This document shows positions 14,839-19,079 of a stretch of DNA of 19,079 nucleotides, in pieces. Position 1 is the stretch's first letter. Every line of letters starts with the position of its first letter. The notes below the pieces were generated by a model that saw only the letters and a list, made by a program, of their open reading frames with translations, did no database searches and was not told the DNA's origin. The DNA comes from an uncultured Spirochaetaceae bacterium (GTDB lineage Bacteria; Spirochaetota; Spirochaetia; Sphaerochaetales; Sphaerochaetaceae): positions 1 to 19,079 of the forward strand of contig CAMKPI010000011.1 of NCBI GenBank assembly GCA_946414625.1. The letters run 5' to 3'. Both the position numbers and the translations under genes were made by a program.

Positions 14839-14932
14839 AACAGTCGAAAGCAGTTATAAAAACAGTTTTTGAACAGTCAAAGGGTGGCAAATAAACAGCC
14901 TTTTGACTGTTATTAGACATTTTTCAAACAGT
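14839..14932. repeat. Second repeat array (AACAGT orientation) downstream of mob
   Basis: The same core recurs as AACAGT at 14839, 14861, 14872 and 14927, with AACAG at 14894, GCAGTT near 14850 and one ACTGTT at 14906. Spacings are mostly 10-12 or 22 bp. The dominant orientation is opposite to the array upstream of mob. The gene-free stretch 14699-15145 otherwise holds copy B of the 26-bp repeat, a small GC-rich dyad near 15015-15030 (TTTCC/GGAAA) and the promoter of the next gene. Confidence 0.7.
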
Positions 14933-15087
14933 AATCATACGTTCGGATTGCAAATTCCTTGGTTTTTTCCTGTTGATAAAAAACTAATCAGCAAAAGAAT
15001 CGAGGCGCGGCGCGTTTCCATGGTGGAAAGGAGCCGCGGACGGATGGTTTGGCGTATGTCAAAGAGTAAGCTGTTTTTTATTTACTT

Positions 15088-15116
15088 TTGATTGGATTTT
15101 TGAGAAAATATATACA
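15088..15116 (+). promoter_or_regulatory. Promoter of the double-RHH gene
   Basis: TTGATT (15088-15093), a 17-bp spacer and TATACA (15111-15116) form a good sigma70-type promoter. The 5' leader can form a hairpin, TCGCC (15117-15121) with GGCGA (15136-15140), whose loop holds the AAGGAG ribosome site. Translation could therefore be tuned by this structure. Confidence 0.7.
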
Positions 15117-15145
15117 TCGCCAAAGATGAAGGAGCGGCGACATTT

Positions 15146-15583
15146 ATGGAAAAAATCAATCTGCTTGATGCGTTCGAGAACCGCGAGCTGAAAAAACCTG
15201 TCGAAAAAAATGTGATGGTGCTTGTCTACAAAGACCAGTACGACAAGATTGCGCGCCTTGCAAGAGCGAACGGAATCTCCGTCAACTGTTTTATTGTCAA
15301 CCTCTTGCGGCTGATGTTCGAAGGAAAGATTTTTATTAAAAATTCCAATATATCGGACGTATCCGTCTCAAATCTTCTTGATCTATATTCTTTTACTCCT
15401 TCGGACGGTCTGGAGAAGAAGAAATATCTTCTTCTCATGCCGGAAGATCTATACAACAAGACTAAAGATTTCAAGAAGCAAACGGACACAAGCATAACAA
15501 GCCTTGTCAGTATTCTTTTTCAACATTTCCTCTGCGGACGAATTCTTATAGATAAAAGCCTTCTTCTTGAATTGAAAAAATAG
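15146..15583 (+). CDS. Protein with two tandem RHH-like units (145 aa)
   Basis: A 145-aa protein that looks internally duplicated. Unit 1 (about 23-64) is a short strand NVMVLVYKD followed by two helices (QYDKIARLARANG, SVNCFIVNLLRLMFEGKIFI). Unit 2 (about 91-134) repeats the plan: KKYLLLMPED, LYNKTKDFKKQTD, SITSLVSILFQHFLCGRILI. Both end with an aliphatic 'G(K/R)I(F/L)I'. Each resembles a ribbon-helix-helix domain, so one chain could form a pseudo-dimer and bind DNA without a partner. It is a lone plus-strand gene with its own promoter and terminator, near the right repeat array. A transcriptional regulator, relaxosome accessory factor or iteron-binding protein are all plausible. Sequence alone does not choose between them. 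Confidence 0.75.
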   Translation: MEKINLLDAFENRELKKPVEKNVMVLVYKDQYDKIARLARANGISVNCFIVNLLRLMFEGKIFIKNSNISDVSVSNLLDLYSFTPSDGLEKKKYLLLMPEDLYNKTKDFKKQTDTSITSLVSILFQHFLCGRILIDKSLLLELKK

Positions 15584-15638
15584 GAGAAAATGGAATAGTC
15601 GATATAAAGCTTTGGGCTCCTGAACCAGCTTGTGAAAC

Positions 15639-15679
15639 AACGGGCTTCGCAATTGCGAAGCCCGTTTAGATTTTTTTTA
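15639..15679. terminator. Perfect 28-bp palindrome with T-run, convergent terminator
   Basis: AACGGGCTTCGCAA and its exact complement form an uninterrupted palindrome at 15639-15666. On the plus strand it is followed by TAGA and eight T residues (15671-15678), ending the double-RHH gene. On the minus strand it sits just after the 56-aa gene stop and may also end the ssb unit, though there it lacks a U-run. Confidence 0.85.
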
Positions 15680-15847
15680 TTCTTTACAATAAATTGACGG
15701 AATCTCATCGATCCCAAAATTTTCCTTTATATAGTTCGACACATTATCGATGTTCGTAAAGGTTTCAAGCAAACAATACATACGATCTCCATACGAGAAT
15801 TCAATTTCTTCACCTTCATCGGATACGTAGGAATCGACCACGCTCAT
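15677..15847 (-). CDS. Small acidic protein, possibly 5'-truncated (56 aa)
   Basis: A minus-strand reading frame downstream of ssb. From ATG 15847 it encodes 56 aa: acidic, with SYVSDEGEEIEFSYGDRMY (6-24) and NVSNYIKENFGIDEIPSIY (35-53), ending CKE. It reads like a genuine globular protein rather than a shadow. However, the ATG lacks a clear ribosome site, and the same frame continues upstream with protein-like residues (FLLLENGIYHL). It then runs through a glycine stretch encoded by the 17-G tract into the ssb stop, with no ATG. Either the true start is ATG 15847, or the 5' end was lost or is disrupted at the homopolymer. No family recognised. Confidence 0.5.
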   Translation of the reverse strand: MSVVDSYVSDEGEEIEFSYGDRMYCLLETFTNIDNVSNYIKENFGIDEIPSIYCKE

Positions 15848-15881
15848 CAAATGATAGATCCCATTTTCAAGAAGGAGGAAT

Positions 15882-15898
15882 CCCCCCCCCCCCCCCCC
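15882..15898. repeat. 17-bp poly-C tract (poly-G on the coding strand)
   Basis: Seventeen consecutive C residues sit between ssb and the 56-aa frame. With 17 bases the frame stays open from the ssb stop codon through the tract. The other two frames meet stops (TAG, TAA) just upstream of it. Such tracts slip readily in replication and control phase-variable genes in Treponema pallidum, but they can also be a sequencing or assembly artefact. Confidence 0.9.
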
Positions 15899-15928
15899 GT
15901 TATTGGAGTACTTCCCTAGGTTTCTCTC

Positions 15929-16339
15929 TCAGAACGGTATGCTGTCGTATTCCTCTTCCGGTACGGACGACTCCGCCTGCGCTGGCGTATCATTCTCCGC
16001 GGTGTTGTCCCTTTTACTACCGCACAGCTGCACCTGCCGCGCTATTACGTCAACCTTCTGCCGTTTCTGCCCGTCCTTTTCCCACTGAGACCAATACAGT
16101 TCGCCGGAGACGCAGACAAGCGTCCCTTTAAGTAAGTACTGGTTGAGACTTAAGACATTCTTAACAAAATGCTTCACGTTAAAATACATCGGGTAGTCCT
16201 CATAGGCTCCCTCTTTTGTTCTTTTGCTTCCGTTGACACAAATGTTGAAGTTTAGCACCTGGTCGCCGGACTGAAGAACGGTCATTTCCGCATCTCGGAC
16301 CAGCCTTCCGGAAAGCGTAACATTGTTTATGTTTCTCAT
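15929..16339 (-). CDS. ssb: Single-stranded DNA-binding protein
   Basis: A 136-aa SSB that coats ssDNA during replication, repair and transfer. The OB-fold occupies about 4-108, with family landmarks NNVTLSGRLVRDAEM (5-19), VLNFNICVNG (28-37), YFNVKHFVKNV (52-62), KGTLVCVSGELYW (71-83) and a basic KRQKVDVIARQVQL strand. The C-terminal tail is short, acidic and ends EEEYDSIPF, a good match to the DDIPF-type tip that recruits partner proteins. ATG 16339 has a strong GAGGAGG ribosome site. A plasmid SSB next to conjugation genes would help protect the transferred strand in the recipient. It is preceded by an AT-rich inverted repeat that may be its control site. Confidence 0.95.
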   Translation of the reverse strand: MRNINNVTLSGRLVRDAEMTVLQSGDQVLNFNICVNGSKRTKEGAYEDYPMYFNVKHFVKNVLSLNQYLLKGTLVCVSGELYWSQWEKDGQKRQKVDVIARQVQLCGSKRDNTAENDTPAQAESSVPEEEYDSIPF

Positions 16340-16367
16340 GGAAACCTCCTCGCACTAATTTTATATT

Positions 16368-16410
16368 GTTTTCACAAAAAAAAATATATTTTTTCATTTT
16401 TTTGTGAAAC
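16368..16410. promoter_or_regulatory. AT-rich inverted repeat upstream of ssb
   Basis: GTTTTCACAAAAAAA (16368-) is mirrored by TTTTTTTGTGAAAC (ending 16410), flanking an ATATATT centre. It lies 29 bases before the ssb start and probably includes the promoter; a TATAAA-like box follows on the minus strand, but no good -35 is evident. It could be an operator or an upstream terminator. Confidence 0.5.
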
Positions 16411-16481
16411 TGATTTTCAGAATTTATCGAACTTCACCGGGACAAGTCCCGCCAGACGATAAAAAACACCTGTGGAGTGCG

Positions 16482-16569
16482 CTTTTCCAAAAAAAGTCAA
16501 CTACCCGCTCTGGCAAAAATCGAGCGTTACAGCCTCGATTTTTGCTGAATGGCGGGGTTTTGGGAAAAG
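16482..16569. other. Nested three-part hairpin, terminator or structured element
   Basis: The inner stem is perfect: GCAAAAATCGAG (16513-16524) with CTCGATTTTTGC (16534-16545), loop 9 nt. Continuing outward, CCCGC (16504-16508) pairs with GCGGG (16552-16556), using one of the adjacent G residues. Then CTTTTCC (16482-16488) pairs with GGAAAAG (16563-16569), with A/T runs between. It lies just after the 111-aa gene on the minus strand and upstream of ssb. A smaller near-palindrome CGGGACAAGTCCCG sits at 16438-16451. It may simply end transcription, but the multi-segment structure is more than a terminator needs. Confidence 0.65.
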
Positions 16570-16588
16570 GCCTGCAAACCTAAGGCGG

Positions 16589-16924
16589 CTATTCCTCGCC
16601 GGAGGCGTAGAGGTAGAAGCCGGAAAGCCTATCGAACTCCGTCTGCTTGCTGTCGAAATTATCAATGCCGTCAGCGTTGCATATCTTGACATAGGTCGCA
16701 CCGTAATTGAAATTTACAGCGTAGTCCACCTCGAGGCCGAATACTTCCGTCATTGCGATTCTTACGCACTCGCGGAAAACGCTTTCCAGGTCGATTTTCG
16801 TTCCGTTCACCCTGAGGTTCTTCAAAGCCTCGCAGAATATTCCGCTATCCGTGAATCTGTCCAGGATCTGCAAGTCGCAATCGCCGCAGTTTAAAAGCTT
16901 TTTTGCCAGATAGTTGCCTAACAT
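16589..16924 (-). CDS. Hypothetical protein (111 aa)
   Basis: I do not recognise this 111-aa soluble protein. The N-terminal half is helical (LGNYLAKKLLNCGDCDLQILDRFTD, LESVFRECVRIAMTEVFGLE). The second half has beta-like aromatic segments (DYAVNFNYGATYVKICNAD) and an acidic end (YLYASGEE). Two cysteines close together (C13 and C16, NCGDCD) are not enough for a metal site. The start overlaps the end of the 54-aa gene by 7 bases, with GGAGG inside that gene, so the two are coupled. It ends before the nested hairpin, which probably closes the transcript that starts at the duplicated promoter (17107-17135). Confidence 0.72.
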   Translation of the reverse strand: MLGNYLAKKLLNCGDCDLQILDRFTDSGIFCEALKNLRVNGTKIDLESVFRECVRIAMTEVFGLEVDYAVNFNYGATYVKICNADGIDNFDSKQTEFDRLSGFYLYASGEE

Positions 16925-17082
16925 GCAAAACCTCCTTTCACTTCCACTTCTGCATAGCGGAGACCGGTAGCTCGGGCGATGGAATCCTCGAGCTTTGCCA
17001 TCATTTCGTCAAATGCTGTTTTCCATTCTGAATCGGACGGAATCACCTCCAATTCCTCTTTCGTCAATTCTTCGAACGTCAT
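16918..17082 (-). CDS. Small hypothetical protein (54 aa)
   Basis: A 54-aa protein, MTFEELTKEELEVIPS at the start, then a helical WKTAFDEMMAKLEDSIARATGL and a short AEVEVKGGFAC end. It has no recognised family. The start is ATG 17082 because AAGGAGG lies 7 bases upstream and a near-perfect promoter lies just beyond. A longer frame extending upstream would run through that promoter and is not credible. It shares its whole 5' control region with the 74-aa gene at 18778-19002, though the proteins differ after the first two residues. Confidence 0.75.
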   Translation of the reverse strand: MTFEELTKEELEVIPSDSEWKTAFDEMMAKLEDSIARATGLRYAEVEVKGGFAC

Positions 17083-17158
17083 AACCTTCCTCCTTTTTAT
17101 GCTGTTATCATAGCACAAACATAACATTTTGTCAACTTCTTTTAAGCATTTATTACAA
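17076..17158 (-). repeat. Promoter-RBS cassette, copy 1
   Basis: The 83 bases from the first codons (ACGTCAT at the left end) back through RBS, -10, -35 and upstream T-rich tail are nearly identical to 18996-19079, in the same orientation, with a few substitutions and one indel after the -35 region. The coding sequences that follow are unrelated. Confidence 0.9.
17107..17135 (-). promoter_or_regulatory. Promoter for the 54-aa/111-aa genes
   Basis: On the minus strand TTGACA (17130-17135), exactly 17 bp, then TATGAT (17107-17112), followed by AAGGAGG and ATG. An inverted repeat TGTTAT-N12-ATAACA (17103-17126) covers the -10 and spacer and could be a repressor site. Confidence 0.88.
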
Positions 17159-17170
17159 ATTGTTTTCCAT

Positions 17171-17190
17171 AGCCGGCTGCCGTGCCGGCT
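17171..17190. other. GC-rich hairpin after the DpnD/PcfM-like gene
   Basis: AGCCGGC (17171-17177) and GCCGGCT (17184-17190) form a 7-bp stem with a 6-nt loop. No U-run follows on either strand, so termination is uncertain. The surrounding 17160-17265 is unusually C-rich on the plus strand and carries no gene I can support. Confidence 0.5.
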
Positions 17191-17265
17191 AAGCTCCGCC
17201 ACCCCCATGTCCGGCGCCCCCTGCCCCCTCAAGATCGCACTCGTTTGCAGACACCCCCCAAGCCG

Positions 17266-17475
17266 CTACATGTCCATCCATTCCGACTGTGTTCCATCGG
17301 AGAATTTTACCCAGTATTGGGCTCGGGCATAATCTTCGGAATTCAATATCATTTTATCGTCACTCGCCGAATAGTATTTGTCCTCAATGTACTTGTACGG
17401 ATCCCCGACATCTTCGGGTATGTCGATGTCGATTGTCCTGCAGAGGGTCTCCTCAATAGTAACTTTTACTTTCAT
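17266..17475 (-). CDS. DpnD/PcfM-like small protein (69 aa)
   Basis: A 69-aa protein with the compact pattern of the DpnD/PcfM-like family: strand MKVKVTIEETLCRTIDIDI, a helix YKYIEDKYYS, then DKMILNSEDYARAQYWVKF. The last part matches the usual 'G.ivLdaeDf....f' signature. The family is found on phages, plasmids and conjugative elements, and beside the DpnII restriction genes; its function is unknown. ATG 17475 has AAAGGAGAG directly upstream. It follows the nuclease gene after 88 bases with no terminator between, so it is probably in the same transcript as the nuclease and the 74-aa gene. Confidence 0.72.
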   Translation of the reverse strand: MKVKVTIEETLCRTIDIDIPEDVGDPYKYIEDKYYSASDDKMILNSEDYARAQYWVKFSDGTQSEWMDM

Positions 17476-17563
17476 GCATCTCTCCTTTGCTGTCTCCTAT
17501 CTGTCGTTCATAAAGATCTTGTTTTTTTCCGTCCGTGAGATTCTAGTTCTTGGTGCGCATCCG

Positions 17564-18751
17564 TCAAGCCGTTTTCCTCGCAGCTTTAATTTTCAGTTTG
17601 TCGTCCAGCAGACTCTTGACGGTGAGGCGCGTCTTCACGGCGTCTCTTGTCATCTGCGCCAGCTCGTACTTTTCCCAAAGTTTCGGACAACTCTCCGCCA
17701 GTTCCGCCTTCTCCTTTTCGGTGAATCCTTTGAAGTTTGACAACAGTACGTCGTAGAGCATGGCGTTCTCCGTCTCTGTCAAGCTGTTTACGAACTCGTT
17801 CAGATCGAGTTCGTTCTTAACCGTCTCGCAGCGCCTGTAGACATAGTCGTTGGATTCCATCTCCATTAATCCATTTTCGCGCATTACCGTTTCGACGCTG
17901 GCGGCGGCGGTCTCGACATCTTTCTCTAGTTTTTCCTTTTCCGCCTGTAAAGCATAAAAGTTTGTTCTGTCGAGGAAGTCGAGCAATCTCTGCTCAGATT
18001 CGATATGGCCTATCAAGATCGCATTTTGTGCTATGCTCTTTTTATAGCATCCTCCGCTTATCTCCAGGTCGAACAGCTCCTGTATTTTTGATTCATTCAC
18101 CAGGTTGTGTGTCATGTCCACGGTTTTGTGGCTTGTCTTGCTTTTGGTGTGCTGGGAGTGGACGATGTACGCGCCCTTAACCTCCAGCCCCATTGTGTAT
18201 TTGATCATCAGCGAATACATGGACAGCTGCCATAGCTCGCTTTCCGGATGCCTGTCTCCGGTCTTCAGGTCGACTAGGTACGCCGTCTTGTCGTCCGTCG
18301 TAAACACAAAATCGGCTGTTCCGCCCAAAGGCAGCTCGCCGCTGCCGTTCCGGTAAAGTATGCACATCGATTTCTCGCTGTGGAACTTCAACCCGCTGGC
18401 GCAGCCTTCCGGCCTGATCCCATGAGAGTAAAGCAGGTTTTTTATGGCATTTACCGCATACACGGCCTCGAAGCTGCCGGAGCTAGAAAGCTCCTGGTCG
18501 TTACAGCCACCCTTAAAGTAACGGGAAACCGTTTCGTGTATTTCCGTTCCGCGCGCGGCCGCCCTTTCGGCATTGCTCGCCATGATCGGATTTGCCGAAA
18601 AATCCTTTGCAAGTCCATGCCGGGAAAGCAGCGACGTCACGGACTGGCAAAAAAACTGCCTGTCGTCAACGATATAAAAGTAGTCATGCTTTTTCTCGTC
18701 GGCGGTGCCGCCGTCAAAAATGAAATTACTTATTGCTGTGATTCTTCCCAT
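17564..18751 (-). CDS. RecB/Cas4-family PD-(D/E)XK nuclease
   Basis: A 395-aa protein with a full set of RecB-family nuclease motifs: GTEIHE (68-73, the metal-binding histidine H72), GGTADFVF (143-150, D147), LVDLKTGD (159-166, D161 and K163) and the following QLSMYS (175-180). The order and spacing match PDDEXK_1 nucleases found on phages and plasmids, which often act as 5' exonucleases in recombination beside an annealase. The region after about 260 is helical and charged (LEKDVETAAASVETVMREN) and has no known domain. No recombinase is present here; SSB lies 1.2 kb away. ATG 18751 has GGAGGTAAAAA before it. It lies 26 bases after the 74-aa gene and is driven by the duplicated promoter. Confidence 0.87.
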   Translation of the reverse strand: MGRITAISNFIFDGGTADEKKHDYFYIVDDRQFFCQSVTSLLSRHGLAKDFSANPIMASNAERAAARGTEIHETVSRYFKGGCNDQELSSSGSFEAVYAVNAIKNLLYSHGIRPEGCASGLKFHSEKSMCILYRNGSGELPLGGTADFVFTTDDKTAYLVDLKTGDRHPESELWQLSMYSLMIKYTMGLEVKGAYIVHSQHTKSKTSHKTVDMTHNLVNESKIQELFDLEISGGCYKKSIAQNAILIGHIESEQRLLDFLDRTNFYALQAEKEKLEKDVETAAASVETVMRENGLMEMESNDYVYRRCETVKNELDLNEFVNSLTETENAMLYDVLLSNFKGFTEKEKAELAESCPKLWEKYELAQMTRDAVKTRLTVKSLLDDKLKIKAARKTA

Positions 18752-18777
18752 TTTTTACCTCCACGTAAGTTTCCAAA

Positions 18778-19002
18778 TTATGCTTTCGGACGGTTTGTTG
18801 AGTCTTTGCCAAGTCCTGCGGAGAGCCGGTTGACGCTGGGCCACGGCTTGAAGTACTCGCAGGCAGGCGTTTCCGTATAGACAAAGTCCGCTAGCATTTC
18901 CGTCCTAACAACAGTCATAGTCGCATAGCACTGACCGATTCCGTCCTGGAACTTCTCGCAGTGCCTGCAATTCTTGCATCTCTTTTCCGTGTCCGACGTC
19001 AT
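18778..19002 (-). CDS. Small cysteine-rich protein (74 aa), possible metal site
   Basis: A 74-aa protein beginning MTSDTEKRCKNCRHCEKF. Cysteines C9, C12, C15, C25 and C48 (CKNCRHC, GQCYA, PACEYF) could bind zinc or another metal. This 'C-x2-C-x2-C...C...CEYF' layout is common in short phage and plasmid proteins of unknown function. ATG 19002 was chosen for the AAGGAGG site 7 bases upstream and the strong promoter beyond. A longer frame upstream crosses the promoter and shares its apparent residues with copy 1 only because the DNA is duplicated. It is the first gene of a unit with the nuclease. Confidence 0.75.
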   Translation of the reverse strand: MTSDTEKRCKNCRHCEKFQDGIGQCYATMTVVRTEMLADFVYTETPACEYFKPWPSVNRLSAGLGKDSTNRPKA

Positions 19003-19079
19003 AACCTTCCTCCTTTTTATGCTGTTATCATAGCACAAACATAACACTTTGTCAACGTTTTTTTAAGCATTTATTACAA
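18996..19079 (-). repeat. Promoter-RBS cassette, copy 2, at the window edge
   Basis: Near-identical to 17076-17158. It contains the minus-strand promoter TTGACA (19050-19055), 17 bp, TATGAT (19027-19032), the same dyad and AAGGAGG. The window ends exactly where the similarity to copy 1 ends, which may mean that an assembly stopped at this repeat. Confidence 0.88.

Noticed and set aside
14903..15091. 62-aa plus-strand frame before the double-RHH gene
   Set aside because: It needs a TTG start inside the repeat array, lacks a ribosome site, and ends across the promoter of the next gene.
16918..17232. Longer version of the 54-aa gene (104 aa)
   Set aside because: It would run through a consensus promoter and ribosome site. 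The internal ATG 17082 fits both.
18778..19047. Longer version of the 74-aa gene (89 aa)
   Set aside because: The extra residues come from the duplicated promoter DNA and match copy 1 only for that reason.

Overview
The window looks like part of a plasmid, or a plasmid-derived integrative element, from a Gram-negative-type (diderm) bacterium. It carries a ParA partition operon, a MobV-type relaxase, type IV secretion genes (VirB2, VirB3, VirD4 and a TraF-type peptidase), a conjugation-type topoisomerase III, an ArdC-like antirestriction protein, SSB and a RecB-type nuclease. Secretory signal peptides and a predicted outer-membrane protein argue for an outer membrane. A spirochaete such as a host-associated Treponema would fit the protein style and the long poly-C tract, but nothing seen here proves the host. 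There is no rRNA, tRNA, CRISPR array or transposase.

Layout. (1) 42-4281: a minus-strand transfer block (virB2, virB3, hairpin, virD4, an 84-aa gene, terminator), faced by a divergent plus-strand traF-like peptidase that ends in a strong hairpin. (2) 4365-11406: a long minus-strand block in two transcription units. The upstream one is a 586-aa orphan plus the ArdC-like protein. After a terminator comes a nucleoside-deoxyribosyltransferase-like protein, a beta-barrel-like exported protein, an acidic 177-aa protein and topoisomerase III. (3) 11429-12926: parA followed by two paralogous ribbon-helix-helix (RHH) genes, with a clean promoter and its own terminator. (4) 12973-14932: a MobV-type relaxase between two arrays of short repeats (core ACTGTT/AACAGT) spaced 11 bp apart in opposite orientation. 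This is the best candidate for a centromere and/or replication origin. (5) 15088-15679: a plus-strand gene for a protein with two RHH-like units, ending at a perfect 28-bp palindrome. (6) 15677-19079: a minus-strand accessory/replication block of SSB, small unknown proteins, a DpnD/PcfM-like protein and a RecB-type nuclease. Two of its transcription units start from an almost identical duplicated promoter-RBS cassette.

How it may work together. The VirB2/VirB3/VirD4/TraF set, topoisomerase III and ArdC are what a self-transmissible or helper-assisted element uses to build a pilus, deliver DNA and protect it on arrival. MobV would nick and lead the strand. ParA plus RHH proteins, with the 11-bp phased arrays, would segregate copies. 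VirB4 and the other core channel proteins are absent, and no replication initiator is recognisable. Either the element continues outside the window or those functions come from elsewhere or from unrecognised genes.

The features I find most unusual are the helical-turn-phased repeat arrays around the relaxase, a 26-bp exact inverted repeat 10.5 kb apart, the 17-bp poly-C tract next to ssb, and the duplicated promoter cassette at the window's right edge.
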